DNA of 64,000 nucleotides from Larkinella sp049445795 (GTDB lineage: Bacteria; Bacteroidota; Bacteroidia; Cytophagales; Spirosomataceae), in assembly GCF_049445795.1 (NCBI RefSeq), contig NZ_JBMSDT010000013.1, forward strand, positions 186,001-250,000, written 5' to 3'. Below are positions 35,588 to 43,910 of the stretch, in pieces. The translations under genes were made by a program, and so were the position numbers. Numbering within the stretch: the stretch's first letter is position 1; each line of letters begins with the position of its first letter. The notes below the pieces were generated by a model that searched no databases, had not been told where the DNA came from, and saw nothing but the letters and a program-made list of their open reading frames with translations.

Positions 35588-36583
35588 TCAATACTCCTCA
35601 ATCAACGGCGGGTTGTAATACGCCTTGATTTCTTCGTCCGACGGCTTTTTAGCGGGCCGCACCACCCGGAATCCGACAAACGACGCGCTGGTCAGCCACC
35701 ACTCGCTTTTGGGAGCCTGCGGGTCGAGCATTTTCCAGGCCGGAGCCGAGGGTGTTCGGGCGGCTGAGCGCAACACGGCCGCATCGTCATCCCACGAACC
35801 GCCCCGCACCGCGTTTGGGTAAAGCTGCGTCACTTTCGCGTACGGTTCTTTTACTTCACCTTTCGCTTTCCGGGCGTAATAATCCGGGTAATACTGATCC
35901 AGCGTCCATTCCATCACGTTGCCGTGCATGTCGTGCAGGCCCCACGGATTCGGTTTTTTCTTGCCAACCTGTTTGTACGAGCCGTCGCTGTTGCCGTTAA
36001 ACCAGGCATATTCGCCCAACTGCTTCACATCCGCTCCGAACGAATACGGCGTCGTCGTTCCGGCCCGGCAGGCATATTCCCACTCGGCTTCGGTGGGCAG
36101 TCGGTAGAAAATACCGGTTTTGGCGTACAGCCACGCACAAAAATGAATGGCCGAGTACTGCGTCATGTTGATGGCCGGATACCCCTCCCGACCCATCCCG
36201 AACGACATATCCACGTACGGCGGACTCGGCCGGGTGGCGGCATCGGTTTTCGCCAGATCAAAACCGGGCGTCCGGTTGGCCATTTCCTTTTCCATATTCT
36301 TGAAAGCAAACAAATCGAACAGATCCCAGGTCACTTCCAGTTTACCCATCCAGAAGGGTTCGATGGTTACTTTGTGTTGTGGCCCCTCATCGGGTTTGCG
36401 TCCCTTTTCGTTGGCCGGGCTTCCCATCATGAACGTTCCGCCCGGAATCGCTACCATATCATACACCAGCGTGCTGCCGGGAATCGGTTGAGTATAGGAT
36501 TTTTTTACATCGTCGGTCACCTGCGCCAGACTCTTTACCGAAATAAAACACGCCAGACCAAACAGGGCAATGGATTTTCGCAT
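35588..36583 (-). CDS. Formylglycine-generating-enzyme-like (SUMF1) protein, secreted
   Basis: A 331-residue protein from the ATG at 36583, which begins the signal peptide (MRKSIALFGLACFISVKSLAQ region); a longer frame to 36673 lacks one. Family motifs: IPGGTFMMGSPANEKGR, YPAINMTQYSAIHFCAWL, LPTEAEWEYACRAGT, GNVMEWTLDQYY, AVRGGSWDDDA and FVGFRVVR. The paired active-site cysteines of true sulfatase-activating enzymes are not seen near the C-terminus, so it is more likely a structural or ligand-binding relative, and no sulfatase gene is in the window. It is probably in an operon with the Gfo/Idh/MocA gene. Confidence 0.85.
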   Translation of the reverse strand: MRKSIALFGLACFISVKSLAQVTDDVKKSYTQPIPGSTLVYDMVAIPGGTFMMGSPANEKGRKPDEGPQHKVTIEPFWMGKLEVTWDLFDLFAFKNMEKEMANRTPGFDLAKTDAATRPSPPYVDMSFGMGREGYPAINMTQYSAIHFCAWLYAKTGIFYRLPTEAEWEYACRAGTTTPYSFGADVKQLGEYAWFNGNSDGSYKQVGKKKPNPWGLHDMHGNVMEWTLDQYYPDYYARKAKGEVKEPYAKVTQLYPNAVRGGSWDDDAAVLRSAARTPSAPAWKMLDPQAPKSEWWLTSASFVGFRVVRPAKKPSDEEIKAYYNPPLIEEY

Positions 36584-36738
36584 GAATGGGGTTAATGGAT
36601 TAAGCTTTAAACTAAACAAAGGGAAACCGGTCGGAAATTTACCACATTTCGTTCGAAAATTTAGCATCGGCAAAACAGAACCGGCGGTTTTCGGGCCTAA
36701 CCTGCGCCAACGGTCTCGGCGATCCGGCTCCGGCTGTG

Positions 36739-36746
36739 TATCTTTG
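36739..36746 (+). promoter_or_regulatory. -7 element very close to the ABC-F start
   Basis: TATCTTTG, a perfect TAnnTTTG, ends 7 nt before the ATG at 36754. If used, the transcript would have almost no leader. Confidence 0.45.
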
Positions 36747-36753
36747 CTGTATA

Positions 36754-38628
36754 ATGAATTATTTATCCGCAGAAAACTTATCCAAATCCTTCGGCGACAA
36801 GTGGTTGTTCCGGAACATCACGTTCGGCATGAGCCGGGGAGATAAAGTCGCCATCGTCGGGGCCAACGGCACCGGCAAATCCACGCTATTATCCATTCTG
36901 TCGGGGCAAATGCCGCCCGACGAAGGGCTTGTCAGCATCCGCAAAGACATTTCGGTGGGCTTTCTGGACCAGCAACCCCAACTTGATGATCGGCTAACGG
37001 TGATGGAGATCGTTTTAACGGGCGACAATCCGGCGCTGACGGCCATCCGGCAGTATGAAAAAGCCTTGTTGGCTGACAACCCGGCCGCGCTCGACCGCGC
37101 GATGCAGCAGATGGACACGCTGCAAGCCTGGGATTACGAAACGCAGATGAAGCAGATTCTGGGCCAATTGGGCATTCACGACGTGACGCAGCCGGTTTCG
37201 ACGCTCTCGGGAGGGCAGCGCAAACGGGTCGCGATGGCGCAGGTGCTGATCGAAAACCCGGATTTGCTGATCATGGACGAACCGACCAACCACCTCGATC
37301 TGGAAACCATCGAGTGGCTGGAAAACTTTCTGTCGACCAACAACAGCACCCTGCTGCTCGTCTCGCACGACCGGTATTTTCTCGACCGGGTCTGCAATCA
37401 GATTGTCGAACTCGACCAGCAGTCGCTGTTCAGCTACAAAGGCAATTACGCGTATTTTCTGGAAAAGAAAGCCGAACGCCAGGCTGTGATGGCTGCCGAA
37501 GTTGACAAGGCGAAAAACCTTTTCCGGCGCGAGCTCGACTGGATGCGTCGGCAGCCGAAAGCACGCGGCACCAAAGCCCAATACCGCGTCGATGCCTTCG
37601 AGGATGTGAAGGAAAAAGCCCACCAGCGGCTCGGCAACGACCAACTGGAGCTGAACATCCGCACGCAGCGGCTCGGCAGCAAGATCATCGAACTCGAAAA
37701 CGTCAGCAAGCGATTCGGGGAGAAGGTGCTGCTCGATCATTTTACGTATACCTTCCGGCGTAACGACCGCATCGGTGTCATCGGCAAGAACGGCATGGGC
37801 AAAACCACCCTGCTGAACATGATTACCGGCGAACTACGCCCCGATTCGGGCAAGATCATCACGGGCGGAACCGTCAAGATCGGCTATTATACCCAATCGG
37901 ATCTGGTGATTCCCGACGACCAGCGGGTGATCGACGTGGTGCAGGAAGTAGCCGAGGTGATCAAACTCGGAACCGGCGAAACTGTCACGATCTCGCAGTT
38001 TATGCAGCATTTTCTGTTCGACCGGGCCAAGCAGTACGATTACGTGCACAAGCTGTCGGGGGGCGAAAAACGGCGGTTGCAACTGCTGCTCGTGCTGGTG
38101 CAGAACCCCAACTTCCTGATTCTGGATGAGCCGACGAACGATCTGGACATCACGACCCTGAACGTGCTGGAAGAATTTCTGCTCAATTTTCCGGGTTGCA
38201 TACTGCTCGTCTCCCACGACCGTTATTTCATGGACCGGCTGGTCGACCATACGTTCGTCTTTGAGGGCAACGGCAGGGTCCGCGACTTTCCGGGCAATTA
38301 TACCGACTACCGAGAGCGCAAAGCCTCCGAACCCGCCGACCGCAAACCGGCCGAAAAGATAAAAACCGCCCCAGCCGCTCCGGAACCAAAACCGGCGACT
38401 CCGGCGGAGGGCAAGCGCAAACTTTCGTTCAGGGAACAGCGCGAATATGAAGCCCTGGAAAAAGAAATTGAGGAACTTGAACAACGGAAAAGCGGTTTAT
38501 TGGAGCAGTTGAACAGCGGAACCGGCAGCCACGAAGACCTGACGCGCTGGGCTCGCGAAATTGAACAACTCGATCAACAGATTTCCGAAAAATCCGACCG
38601 CTGGCTGGAGCTGGCAGAACTTTTATAA
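36754..38628 (+). CDS. ABC-F family ATP-binding protein (Uup-like)
   Basis: A 624-residue soluble protein from the ATG at 36754. Two ABC domains in tandem: Walker A GANGTGKST with signature LSGGQRKRVAMA, and GKNGMGKTT with LSGGEKRRLQLL, each followed by MDEPTNHLD/LDEPTNDLD Walker B sequences. A linker with RQPKARGTKAQYRV and a C-terminal coiled coil (EKEIEELEQRKSGLLEQL) match Uup-type ABC-F proteins, which act on ribosomes or DNA structures rather than in transport. It has no membrane domain. Confidence 0.92.
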   Translation: MNYLSAENLSKSFGDKWLFRNITFGMSRGDKVAIVGANGTGKSTLLSILSGQMPPDEGLVSIRKDISVGFLDQQPQLDDRLTVMEIVLTGDNPALTAIRQYEKALLADNPAALDRAMQQMDTLQAWDYETQMKQILGQLGIHDVTQPVSTLSGGQRKRVAMAQVLIENPDLLIMDEPTNHLDLETIEWLENFLSTNNSTLLLVSHDRYFLDRVCNQIVELDQQSLFSYKGNYAYFLEKKAERQAVMAAEVDKAKNLFRRELDWMRRQPKARGTKAQYRVDAFEDVKEKAHQRLGNDQLELNIRTQRLGSKIIELENVSKRFGEKVLLDHFTYTFRRNDRIGVIGKNGMGKTTLLNMITGELRPDSGKIITGGTVKIGYYTQSDLVIPDDQRVIDVVQEVAEVIKLGTGETVTISQFMQHFLFDRAKQYDYVHKLSGGEKRRLQLLLVLVQNPNFLILDEPTNDLDITTLNVLEEFLLNFPGCILLVSHDRYFMDRLVDHTFVFEGNGRVRDFPGNYTDYRERKASEPADRKPAEKIKTAPAAPEPKPATPAEGKRKLSFREQREYEALEKEIEELEQRKSGLLEQLNSGTGSHEDLTRWAREIEQLDQQISEKSDRWLELAELL

Positions 38629-38630
38629 TT

Positions 38631-38745
38631 GTGAATGAGCGAATGAGTGATTGAGTGAATAACTCCGCCAGTTCTTTGCTTCCAGCGAAGCTATTCACTC
38701 AATCACTCATTCGCTCACCGCGCGGGCGGCCCCGTCACTCATTGA
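38631..38745. repeat. Octamer inverted repeat with GC-rich module
   Basis: Perfect 25-nt arms (38637-38661 and 38692-38716) made of GAATGAGC, GAATGAGT and GATTGAGT units. The right arm is followed by the GC-rich module CGCGCGGGCGGCCCCGT (38719-38735) and then more of the same array (TCACTCATTGA) up to the dedA start codon at 38749. Confidence 0.85.
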
Positions 38746-38748
38746 ATC

Positions 38749-39402
38749 ATGAACCAAATCGTCGACTTTTTCCAATACCTTCTCAACTCGGAAGAGATCA
38801 TCCAGACGGGCGGTTTGGTACTGATTACGCTCATTATCTACATTGAAAACGGGATCTTTTTCGGGTTTTTCCTGCCCGGCGATTATCTGCTTTTTCTTTC
38901 GGGCGTGTTTGCCGGAACTCGGACGCTCGACGTTCCGCTGCCGCTGCTGCTGGTGTGCATTTTCGGAGCCGCCGTGCTGGGCTCGCTGACGGGCTATCTG
39001 ACGGGCCGGTATTTTGGCGACCGGCTGCAAAATCGCCCGGATTCGCTGTTTTTCAAGAAAAAACACATCGAAACTACCCGCGAATACTTTCTGAAATATG
39101 GTAGCCGGACGCTGATTGTGGCCCGGTTTTTGCCGGTGGTTCGCACGTTTGCCCCGATTCTGTCCGGGCTGATCCGGATGAATTTCCGGTATTTTATGCT
39201 TTACAACGTGATTGGGGGAGCTGTTTGGGTGCTATCGCTGGTCGGGGGCGGTTTTTATTTCGGTGAGAAATTCCCCTGGATCGTCGATTACGTTCACTAC
39301 ATCATCATCTTCTTCCTGGCCGTTACGACCTTTACCGTGATTCGGGGGTATCTGAACGCCCGCAAAGACATGAAGCAGGAAAAAGAAACCGTCGGCGAGT
39401 AA
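38749..39402 (+). CDS. DedA-family membrane protein
   Basis: A 217-residue protein with the DedA pattern: YIENGIFFGFFLPGDYLLFLSG, amphipathic stretches, LTGYLTGRYFGDRLQ, and the conserved RFLPVVRTFAPILSGLIRM with its essential arginine and proline. About five to six transmembrane helices. DedA proteins are needed for membrane homeostasis, and some scramble or flip lipids such as undecaprenyl phosphate. The start codon sits 3 bp after a repeat element, so any promoter or translation signal overlaps that repeat. Confidence 0.9.
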   Translation: MNQIVDFFQYLLNSEEIIQTGGLVLITLIIYIENGIFFGFFLPGDYLLFLSGVFAGTRTLDVPLPLLLVCIFGAAVLGSLTGYLTGRYFGDRLQNRPDSLFFKKKHIETTREYFLKYGSRTLIVARFLPVVRTFAPILSGLIRMNFRYFMLYNVIGGAVWVLSLVGGGFYFGEKFPWIVDYVHYIIIFFLAVTTFTVIRGYLNARKDMKQEKETVGE

Positions 39403-39544
39403 CCTGGCCGGTTTTTTGCCCGAATCGAGTATAGGTGTCCAGCTACCGAAGGTGTGGTTCTGGCTTATTATTCCCTCTCTTTCCCAACTTAGGCCCCGGT
39501 TTTTTGGTTTAGTAGTGACTTGAGTCATCAATAAGCTACTCAGC

Positions 39545-40345
39545 ATGAAAAACATAGACGTTATTGCCACGGGTTTGCGGTTTCCGGAAGGACCGGCGTT
39601 TACGTCCGACGGCACGCTCTGGTGCGTCGAGCAGGAAGGGGCGAGTTTGTTCTGGCTAAAACCGGATGGCAGCAGTGGCCGCGTTCCGACGGGCATCAAC
39701 AGCCGACCGAACGGTCTATACATCGACGACCTCGACCGGCTCTGGTTCTGCGACTCCGGCCAGCACGCCATCCGCTGCATCAACCACCCGGAGCAGGAAC
39801 CCGAAACCATCGTCGACCAGATCGGCGACGAACCCCTCAACTGGCCTAACGATCTGATCATCGATTCGGAAGGCAATCTGCTCTTTACCTGCCCTGGTTC
39901 ACCCGACGAAGACGAACCGGGCTATGTGGGGGTTTGCTCGGCCGTGGGCGAGGTCCGGAAAATCTCCGAAAAACTGTTTTATCCGAACGGAATCGCCTTC
40001 TTACCCAACGGCCGTACCTTGCTCGTGGCCGAAACACACCGCAAGCGTATCTGGGCCGGGCGCTGGGATGGCACCGGACTAAACTGGATTAGTCCGGCAG
40101 TTTGGGCCGAAACCGGGTCGGGCGGTTTTGGGCCGGATGGACTCACGCTCGGCCCCGACAACCGGCTGTACGCGGCCATTTATGGCGGTAGCTGTGTGCA
40201 GGTTTACAACCCCAACGGACAACAAGTCGACACCATCAAACTGCCGGGCGAAAACCCGACCAACTGCGCCTTTGACCCGACTGGACGGCGCGGGCTGGTC
40301 GTCACTGAAACCCAAAAGGGGCAACTGCTCTCCCTGACCGACTGA
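39545..40345 (+). CDS. SMP-30/gluconolactonase/LRE-family protein
   Basis: A 266-residue six-bladed propeller: GLRFPEGPAFTSDGTLWCVEQ has the metal-binding Glu; INSRPNGLYIDDLDRLWFCDSG, NWPNDLIIDSEGNLLFTC (Asn/Asp ligands) and LFYPNGIAFLPNGRTLLVAETH complete the set. Members hydrolyse lactones of sugar acids with Ca2+ or Zn2+. No signal peptide, so it is cytosolic. A heptamer hairpin follows 14 bp after the stop. Confidence 0.85.
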   Translation: MKNIDVIATGLRFPEGPAFTSDGTLWCVEQEGASLFWLKPDGSSGRVPTGINSRPNGLYIDDLDRLWFCDSGQHAIRCINHPEQEPETIVDQIGDEPLNWPNDLIIDSEGNLLFTCPGSPDEDEPGYVGVCSAVGEVRKISEKLFYPNGIAFLPNGRTLLVAETHRKRIWAGRWDGTGLNWISPAVWAETGSGGFGPDGLTLGPDNRLYAAIYGGSCVQVYNPNGQQVDTIKLPGENPTNCAFDPTGRRGLVVTETQKGQLLSLTD

Positions 40346-40359
40346 GTTGGATCTGGGAC

Positions 40360-40430
40360 AAAATAACGAATAGCGAATGTTGAATAATGAATAATGAAGT
40401 GGCTTTGCTCCTTTCGCTATTCGTTATTTT
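40360..40430. repeat. AT-rich heptamer inverted repeat
   Basis: Perfect 18-nt arms, AAAATAACGAATAGCGAA (40360-40377) and its complement (40413-40430), separated by further heptamers (GTTGAAT, AATGAAT, AATGAAG). The T-run after the right arm makes it usable as a terminator of the SMP-30 gene. Confidence 0.85.
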
Positions 40431-40493
40431 TTTCGCCCCTTTCCAACCTTTTCCCTTCCTTTCCGCACTTTATTCTGAACGTTCAACGATGCT

Positions 40494-41045
40494 TTGCGCT
40501 TGACTCTGACTCCCGATTTAACGGACAACGAACTCGTCGCCCGCTGCCTTCGGCCGGATCATCCGGCGGATCGGCGCATGGCGCAGCGGCTGCTGTTCGA
40601 GCGGTATAAGCGGGCGATGTTTTCGGTGGCGTTTCGGATGCTGAACGATTACGACCACGCCAACGACGCCTTGCAGGACGCGTTTGTGGAGGTATTCCGG
40701 CACCTGGATTCGTTTCGGTTTCAGTCGACGCTGGGTGTCTGGATCAAAACCATCGTGGTGCGGCAAGCCTTGCGAAAACGGCAACTCGAATGGCGGTTTG
40801 AAACGCTGGACGAGGAGCGGCACGACCGCGCCGTCGAGATACCGGACACCCTGACGGGTGAAATGCTCGATGCCGCCATTCGGTCGCTGCCCGACGGCGC
40901 GCGGACGGTTTTCGTGCTGGCCGAAGTAGAGGGCTACAAACACCACGAAATTGCCGCGATGCTGAACATTTCGGAAGGCACGTCCAAGTCGCAGGTGAGT
41001 TACGCCCGGAAGCTGCTGCGGAGGAAATTGTCAGAACCGTCTTGA
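40494..41045 (+). CDS. RNA polymerase ECF-type sigma factor
   Basis: A 183-residue sigma-70 family protein. Region 2 is visible as RLLFERYKRAMFSVAFRMLNDYDHANDALQDAFVEVFRHL and region 4 as LPDGARTVFVLAEVEGYKHHEIAAMLNISEGTSKSQVSYARKLLRRKL. No ATG is available before Met29, which lies inside region 2; start is probably TTG at 40494 or 40500, and low-level translation is possible. Next is a putative anti-sigma gene 45 bp downstream, then a DUF4097-like gene and three outer-membrane proteins. This order suggests an envelope stress or surface-remodelling regulon. Confidence 0.9.
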   Translation: MRLTLTPDLTDNELVARCLRPDHPADRRMAQRLLFERYKRAMFSVAFRMLNDYDHANDALQDAFVEVFRHLDSFRFQSTLGVWIKTIVVRQALRKRQLEWRFETLDEERHDRAVEIPDTLTGEMLDAAIRSLPDGARTVFVLAEVEGYKHHEIAAMLNISEGTSKSQVSYARKLLRRKLSEPS

Positions 41046-41047
41046 AC

Positions 41048-41085
41048 TTGGATTACACAGATTTTGGGATTAACAGGAGATAAAA
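41048..41085. repeat. Short ATTACACAG-type repeat traces
   Basis: Between the sigma and anti-sigma genes, ATTACACAG and GGGATTAACAGG resemble arm sequences of the element at 53,314-53,412 (TTACACAGGGTTAATCAGAG). Weak, could be chance. Confidence 0.3.
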
Positions 41086-41090
41086 AGTAG

Positions 41091-41687
41091 ATGGATTTAT
41101 CGGACGCCATACGGGATTTACCGGAATACGAACCCCGGGCCGACTTGTGGGACCGGATCGAGGGCGATTTGCGGGCGGATGGGGCCATCGACCGGGTGCT
41201 GGGCGACCTGCCGGTTTACGAACCCCGGTCGGATGCCTGGGAGTCGGTGGCGGAGCGGCTGGAAAAACCGGTGGTTCGGCCGCTGTGGGTGCGTTCGCTG
41301 CGGTGGGCGGCTGCGGCCGTGGTGCTGCTGGTTGGGGGGCTTTGGCTGGTGCTAAAACCGGCTTCCGACGAAAAAGTGACGATTGCCTACGAGACGGAAG
41401 TGGTCGAGACGGAGTTGACCGTGGTGCCGGAAGCCCCGGTTTCGTCGGCCGACCGGAACGTGGAGACGTTTATCAACGAGCAATGCGAGCAGCAGGTCGT
41501 GATTTGTCAGAAACCGGAAGTGAAGGAATTGAAGCAACAACTCGATGAACTGAATACCCGAAAGGCGACGGTGGAGGAAGAACTGGCCGTTTTCGGCAAC
41601 GACCCGGCGCTGGTGCAGGCGCAGATTAAACTGGAAAACGAACGGGCGGAAGTGACCAAAGAACTTGTCCGGCTATTAATGATATGA
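41091..41687 (+). CDS. Putative anti-sigma factor with duplicated N-terminal motif
   Basis: A 198-residue protein with one transmembrane helix at about residues 70-90 (WAAAAVVLLVGGLWLVLK). The cytoplasmic N-terminus contains a clear duplication: IRDLPEYEPRADLWDRIEGDL and LGDLPVYEPRSDAWESVAERL. The periplasmic part ends in a coiled coil (LKQQLDELNTRKATVEEELAVF). Position immediately after an ECF sigma gene and single-pass topology suggest an anti-sigma factor, though it has no ZAS zinc motif (HxxxCxxC). Its stop overlaps the start of the next gene (ATGA). Confidence 0.72.
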   Translation: MDLSDAIRDLPEYEPRADLWDRIEGDLRADGAIDRVLGDLPVYEPRSDAWESVAERLEKPVVRPLWVRSLRWAAAAVVLLVGGLWLVLKPASDEKVTIAYETEVVETELTVVPEAPVSSADRNVETFINEQCEQQVVICQKPEVKELKQQLDELNTRKATVEEELAVFGNDPALVQAQIKLENERAEVTKELVRLLMI

Positions 41688-42586
41688 AAACGCTGCTTTT
41701 TCTCCTGATGGTAACGACGCTGCCTGCGCTGGCCCAGACCCGGCTGCAGGTGGTGACGAAAACCGTAGAAAAAGAACTGGCGTACAACGCCGGGCAGCGC
41801 GTGAACCTGACGGCCCAGAAAGCCGACATCACCCTCAAAGGTTGGACGAAGGCGACGGTGCTGGTGCGCCTGAAGCTGATTGCCAAGCACCCCGAGCGCG
41901 AGGTGGCTGAACGCGAACTGGACTTTCTGAATTACGAGATTGAAACACGGAAGAACGTCATCGAACTCGCCAACCGCTTCACGATTCCGCAGCGGGCCGG
42001 GGCGGTGCGGGGCAATCTGAAGGCGGTTTTTGAAATCTGGCTACCCGCGCGCTGCCCGGTTACGGTCAGCAACACGTTCGGCGATGTGAACCTCAGCGAT
42101 CTGGCGGGCGAAACCACGCTGAAACTTGAATTCGGCAAGCTGTCGCTGGTCAACCTGAGCGGCAAAACAACGGTGACGTCAGACTACGGCGACATCGACG
42201 CCAGCGAGTTGACGGGTACATTCTCCATCAAAGCCGAGAAAGCCGAAATCACCCTGCGCGAACTGGGCGGCAGCGGCACCCTGCAAAGCCGCTACGGCAA
42301 GCTGACGATCCAGCCCGGAGCGGGGTTGACGGCGCTGACCGTGCAGGCCGCCCGCACCAACGTCTATCTCGCTCCGCGCCGGATGGACGATTTTCAATAC
42401 GATATCGAGACGAGTTATGCCACCATTCAGGTGCCGGAAGGGTATGCCAACCACCTGGGGCAATTCATGAACAAGCGCCGGTTCGATTACCAGCCACCGG
42501 GCCAAAAACCGTTGATTTCGATCACGAATTCGTACAGCCCGGTGGTGATTCAACTGGCAATGAGCGGGGTGACGCGGGCGAAATGA
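41684..42586 (+). CDS. DUF4097-like secreted beta-helix protein
   Basis: A 300-residue protein with signal peptide (TLLFLLMVTTLPALAQ). The mature region has repeated short strands (GDVNLSDLAGETTLKLEFGKLSLVNLSGKTTVTSDYGDIDASELTG) typical of DUF4097 putative adhesins. This fold often accompanies sigma/anti-sigma operons in Bacteroidota. It is translationally coupled to the upstream anti-sigma-like gene, so probably part of the same signalling pathway; function unknown. Confidence 0.8.
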   Translation: MKTLLFLLMVTTLPALAQTRLQVVTKTVEKELAYNAGQRVNLTAQKADITLKGWTKATVLVRLKLIAKHPEREVAERELDFLNYEIETRKNVIELANRFTIPQRAGAVRGNLKAVFEIWLPARCPVTVSNTFGDVNLSDLAGETTLKLEFGKLSLVNLSGKTTVTSDYGDIDASELTGTFSIKAEKAEITLRELGGSGTLQSRYGKLTIQPGAGLTALTVQAARTNVYLAPRRMDDFQYDIETSYATIQVPEGYANHLGQFMNKRRFDYQPPGQKPLISITNSYSPVVIQLAMSGVTRAK

Positions 42587-42601
42587 CAATTAGGAGAAAT
42601 T

Positions 42602-43900
42602 ATGAGACACGCTTTACGACTAGGAATTTTGCTGGGCTTGGGAACGAGTTTGAGCAGTTACGGGCAACAATGGACGGGCGGCTTGAAAGGAATCGCGCCC
42701 ATCAGCTTGGAAGTCAGTCGGTTTTACCAGCAAATCGATGAATTTGAGGTGGTGGAGTCGAACAGCGGAGACGCGCGGGGGCAAGGCTGGGGGCTGTTTG
42801 CCCGCTATGATCGGCCGCGTTGGTACAGTCAGGTTGAAGCTAACCGGGGGCGGTATTACATGCCGGGACTTTATTTTTCGTCCGATCGAACGTCTTCGGG
42901 CGCAGAATTGACACTTAAACGCCAGGACATTCGGCTGATCGGTGGTTACAAACCGCTGCCCTGGCTGCGGATCAACGCGGGTGTCGTTGGTAATTGGAAC
43001 CGGCGTGCTTACTCGTACAATAATCAGGCGCATATTCAATACTTGGAAGATCAGATCCGGACTTATCCGGCCCAACGGGAGTATTATGAACCTCAGGTCA
43101 AACTGGCCCGGATGACCCAGGCGGTTCGCGATGGTTTCAAGCGATTCAATACCGAGGCCCAGGGCGGTTTGGGCGTCGACATCGGCGGGCTCACACTCGA
43201 TCTGACCTATACCCGCAGCTTAAGCCCGATCCTCGACCAGCTTGCTGTTGGCGGGCAGTCGTACCGCGTCCGGCAACAGTACGGTTTTTGGTCACTCAGC
43301 GCGGGGTACCGGCTTTTTCCGCTGAAAACATTCTTGCTCCAGCCCCGCAAAAACAAGCGGACGTACGAGCGAATCAAGCAATCCATTCCGTATTACCGCA
43401 ACGAAGTAGGTGCCGGGCTAGGCGTCACCAGCGATGATTTCGGCGGCTCGTGGTTGTACGAAAACCGGTACACGCGCTATATCCACCGGCGAATCGGCCT
43501 CACGGCGGTGGTAGGCCTGGTGCGGTCGTTCGAGGATTACAGCGGCTTTTTACCCGAGATAAAAACCGGGTTTCAGGTCGCGGCTCAGGGCCGGTTTTTA
43601 CCGCTGTACACCCGACGGCATCAGCTCGGTCTGGCTGTCGGCCCGGTTTATACCATGACCTCGGGAATCAGTCCGGCTTACGGCTCGGGTACCTATACGT
43701 CTGACGGTCAGGTGATCGGGAAGACGATTACGGTGCGCCCCGACAGCCGGCGGAAAAACCAGAGTCTGGGGAGCCAGTTACAGGTCGATTATCAATTCAT
43801 GCCCACCGACCGCATTCCCGTGGGTGTCTGGTTTCGCCATCAGCAAAACCGGGCGCTGACGTACGTTGCGATGGGGTTTCAGATGGGATATCGTTTTTAA
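42602..43900 (+). CDS. Outer-membrane beta-barrel protein, unknown function (1)
   Basis: A 432-residue protein. A signal segment (ALRLGILLGLGTSLSSYGQ) precedes a beta-rich region with many aromatic-ended amphipathic strands and a C-terminal aromatic residue (FQMGYRF), as in outer-membrane barrels. 15 bp after the DUF4097-like gene. Its neighbour at 43,911 has similar barrel-like organisation. No named family recognised. Confidence 0.7.
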   Translation: MRHALRLGILLGLGTSLSSYGQQWTGGLKGIAPISLEVSRFYQQIDEFEVVESNSGDARGQGWGLFARYDRPRWYSQVEANRGRYYMPGLYFSSDRTSSGAELTLKRQDIRLIGGYKPLPWLRINAGVVGNWNRRAYSYNNQAHIQYLEDQIRTYPAQREYYEPQVKLARMTQAVRDGFKRFNTEAQGGLGVDIGGLTLDLTYTRSLSPILDQLAVGGQSYRVRQQYGFWSLSAGYRLFPLKTFLLQPRKNKRTYERIKQSIPYYRNEVGAGLGVTSDDFGGSWLYENRYTRYIHRRIGLTAVVGLVRSFEDYSGFLPEIKTGFQVAAQGRFLPLYTRRHQLGLAVGPVYTMTSGISPAYGSGTYTSDGQVIGKTITVRPDSRRKNQSLGSQLQVDYQFMPTDRIPVGVWFRHQQNRALTYVAMGFQMGYRF

Positions 43901-43910
43901 AAGCCTGACC

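Noticed and set aside
35588..36583. A sulfatase-activating enzyme.
   Set aside because: The active-site cysteine pair is not visible and no sulfatase gene is nearby, so only SUMF1-fold similarity is claimed.
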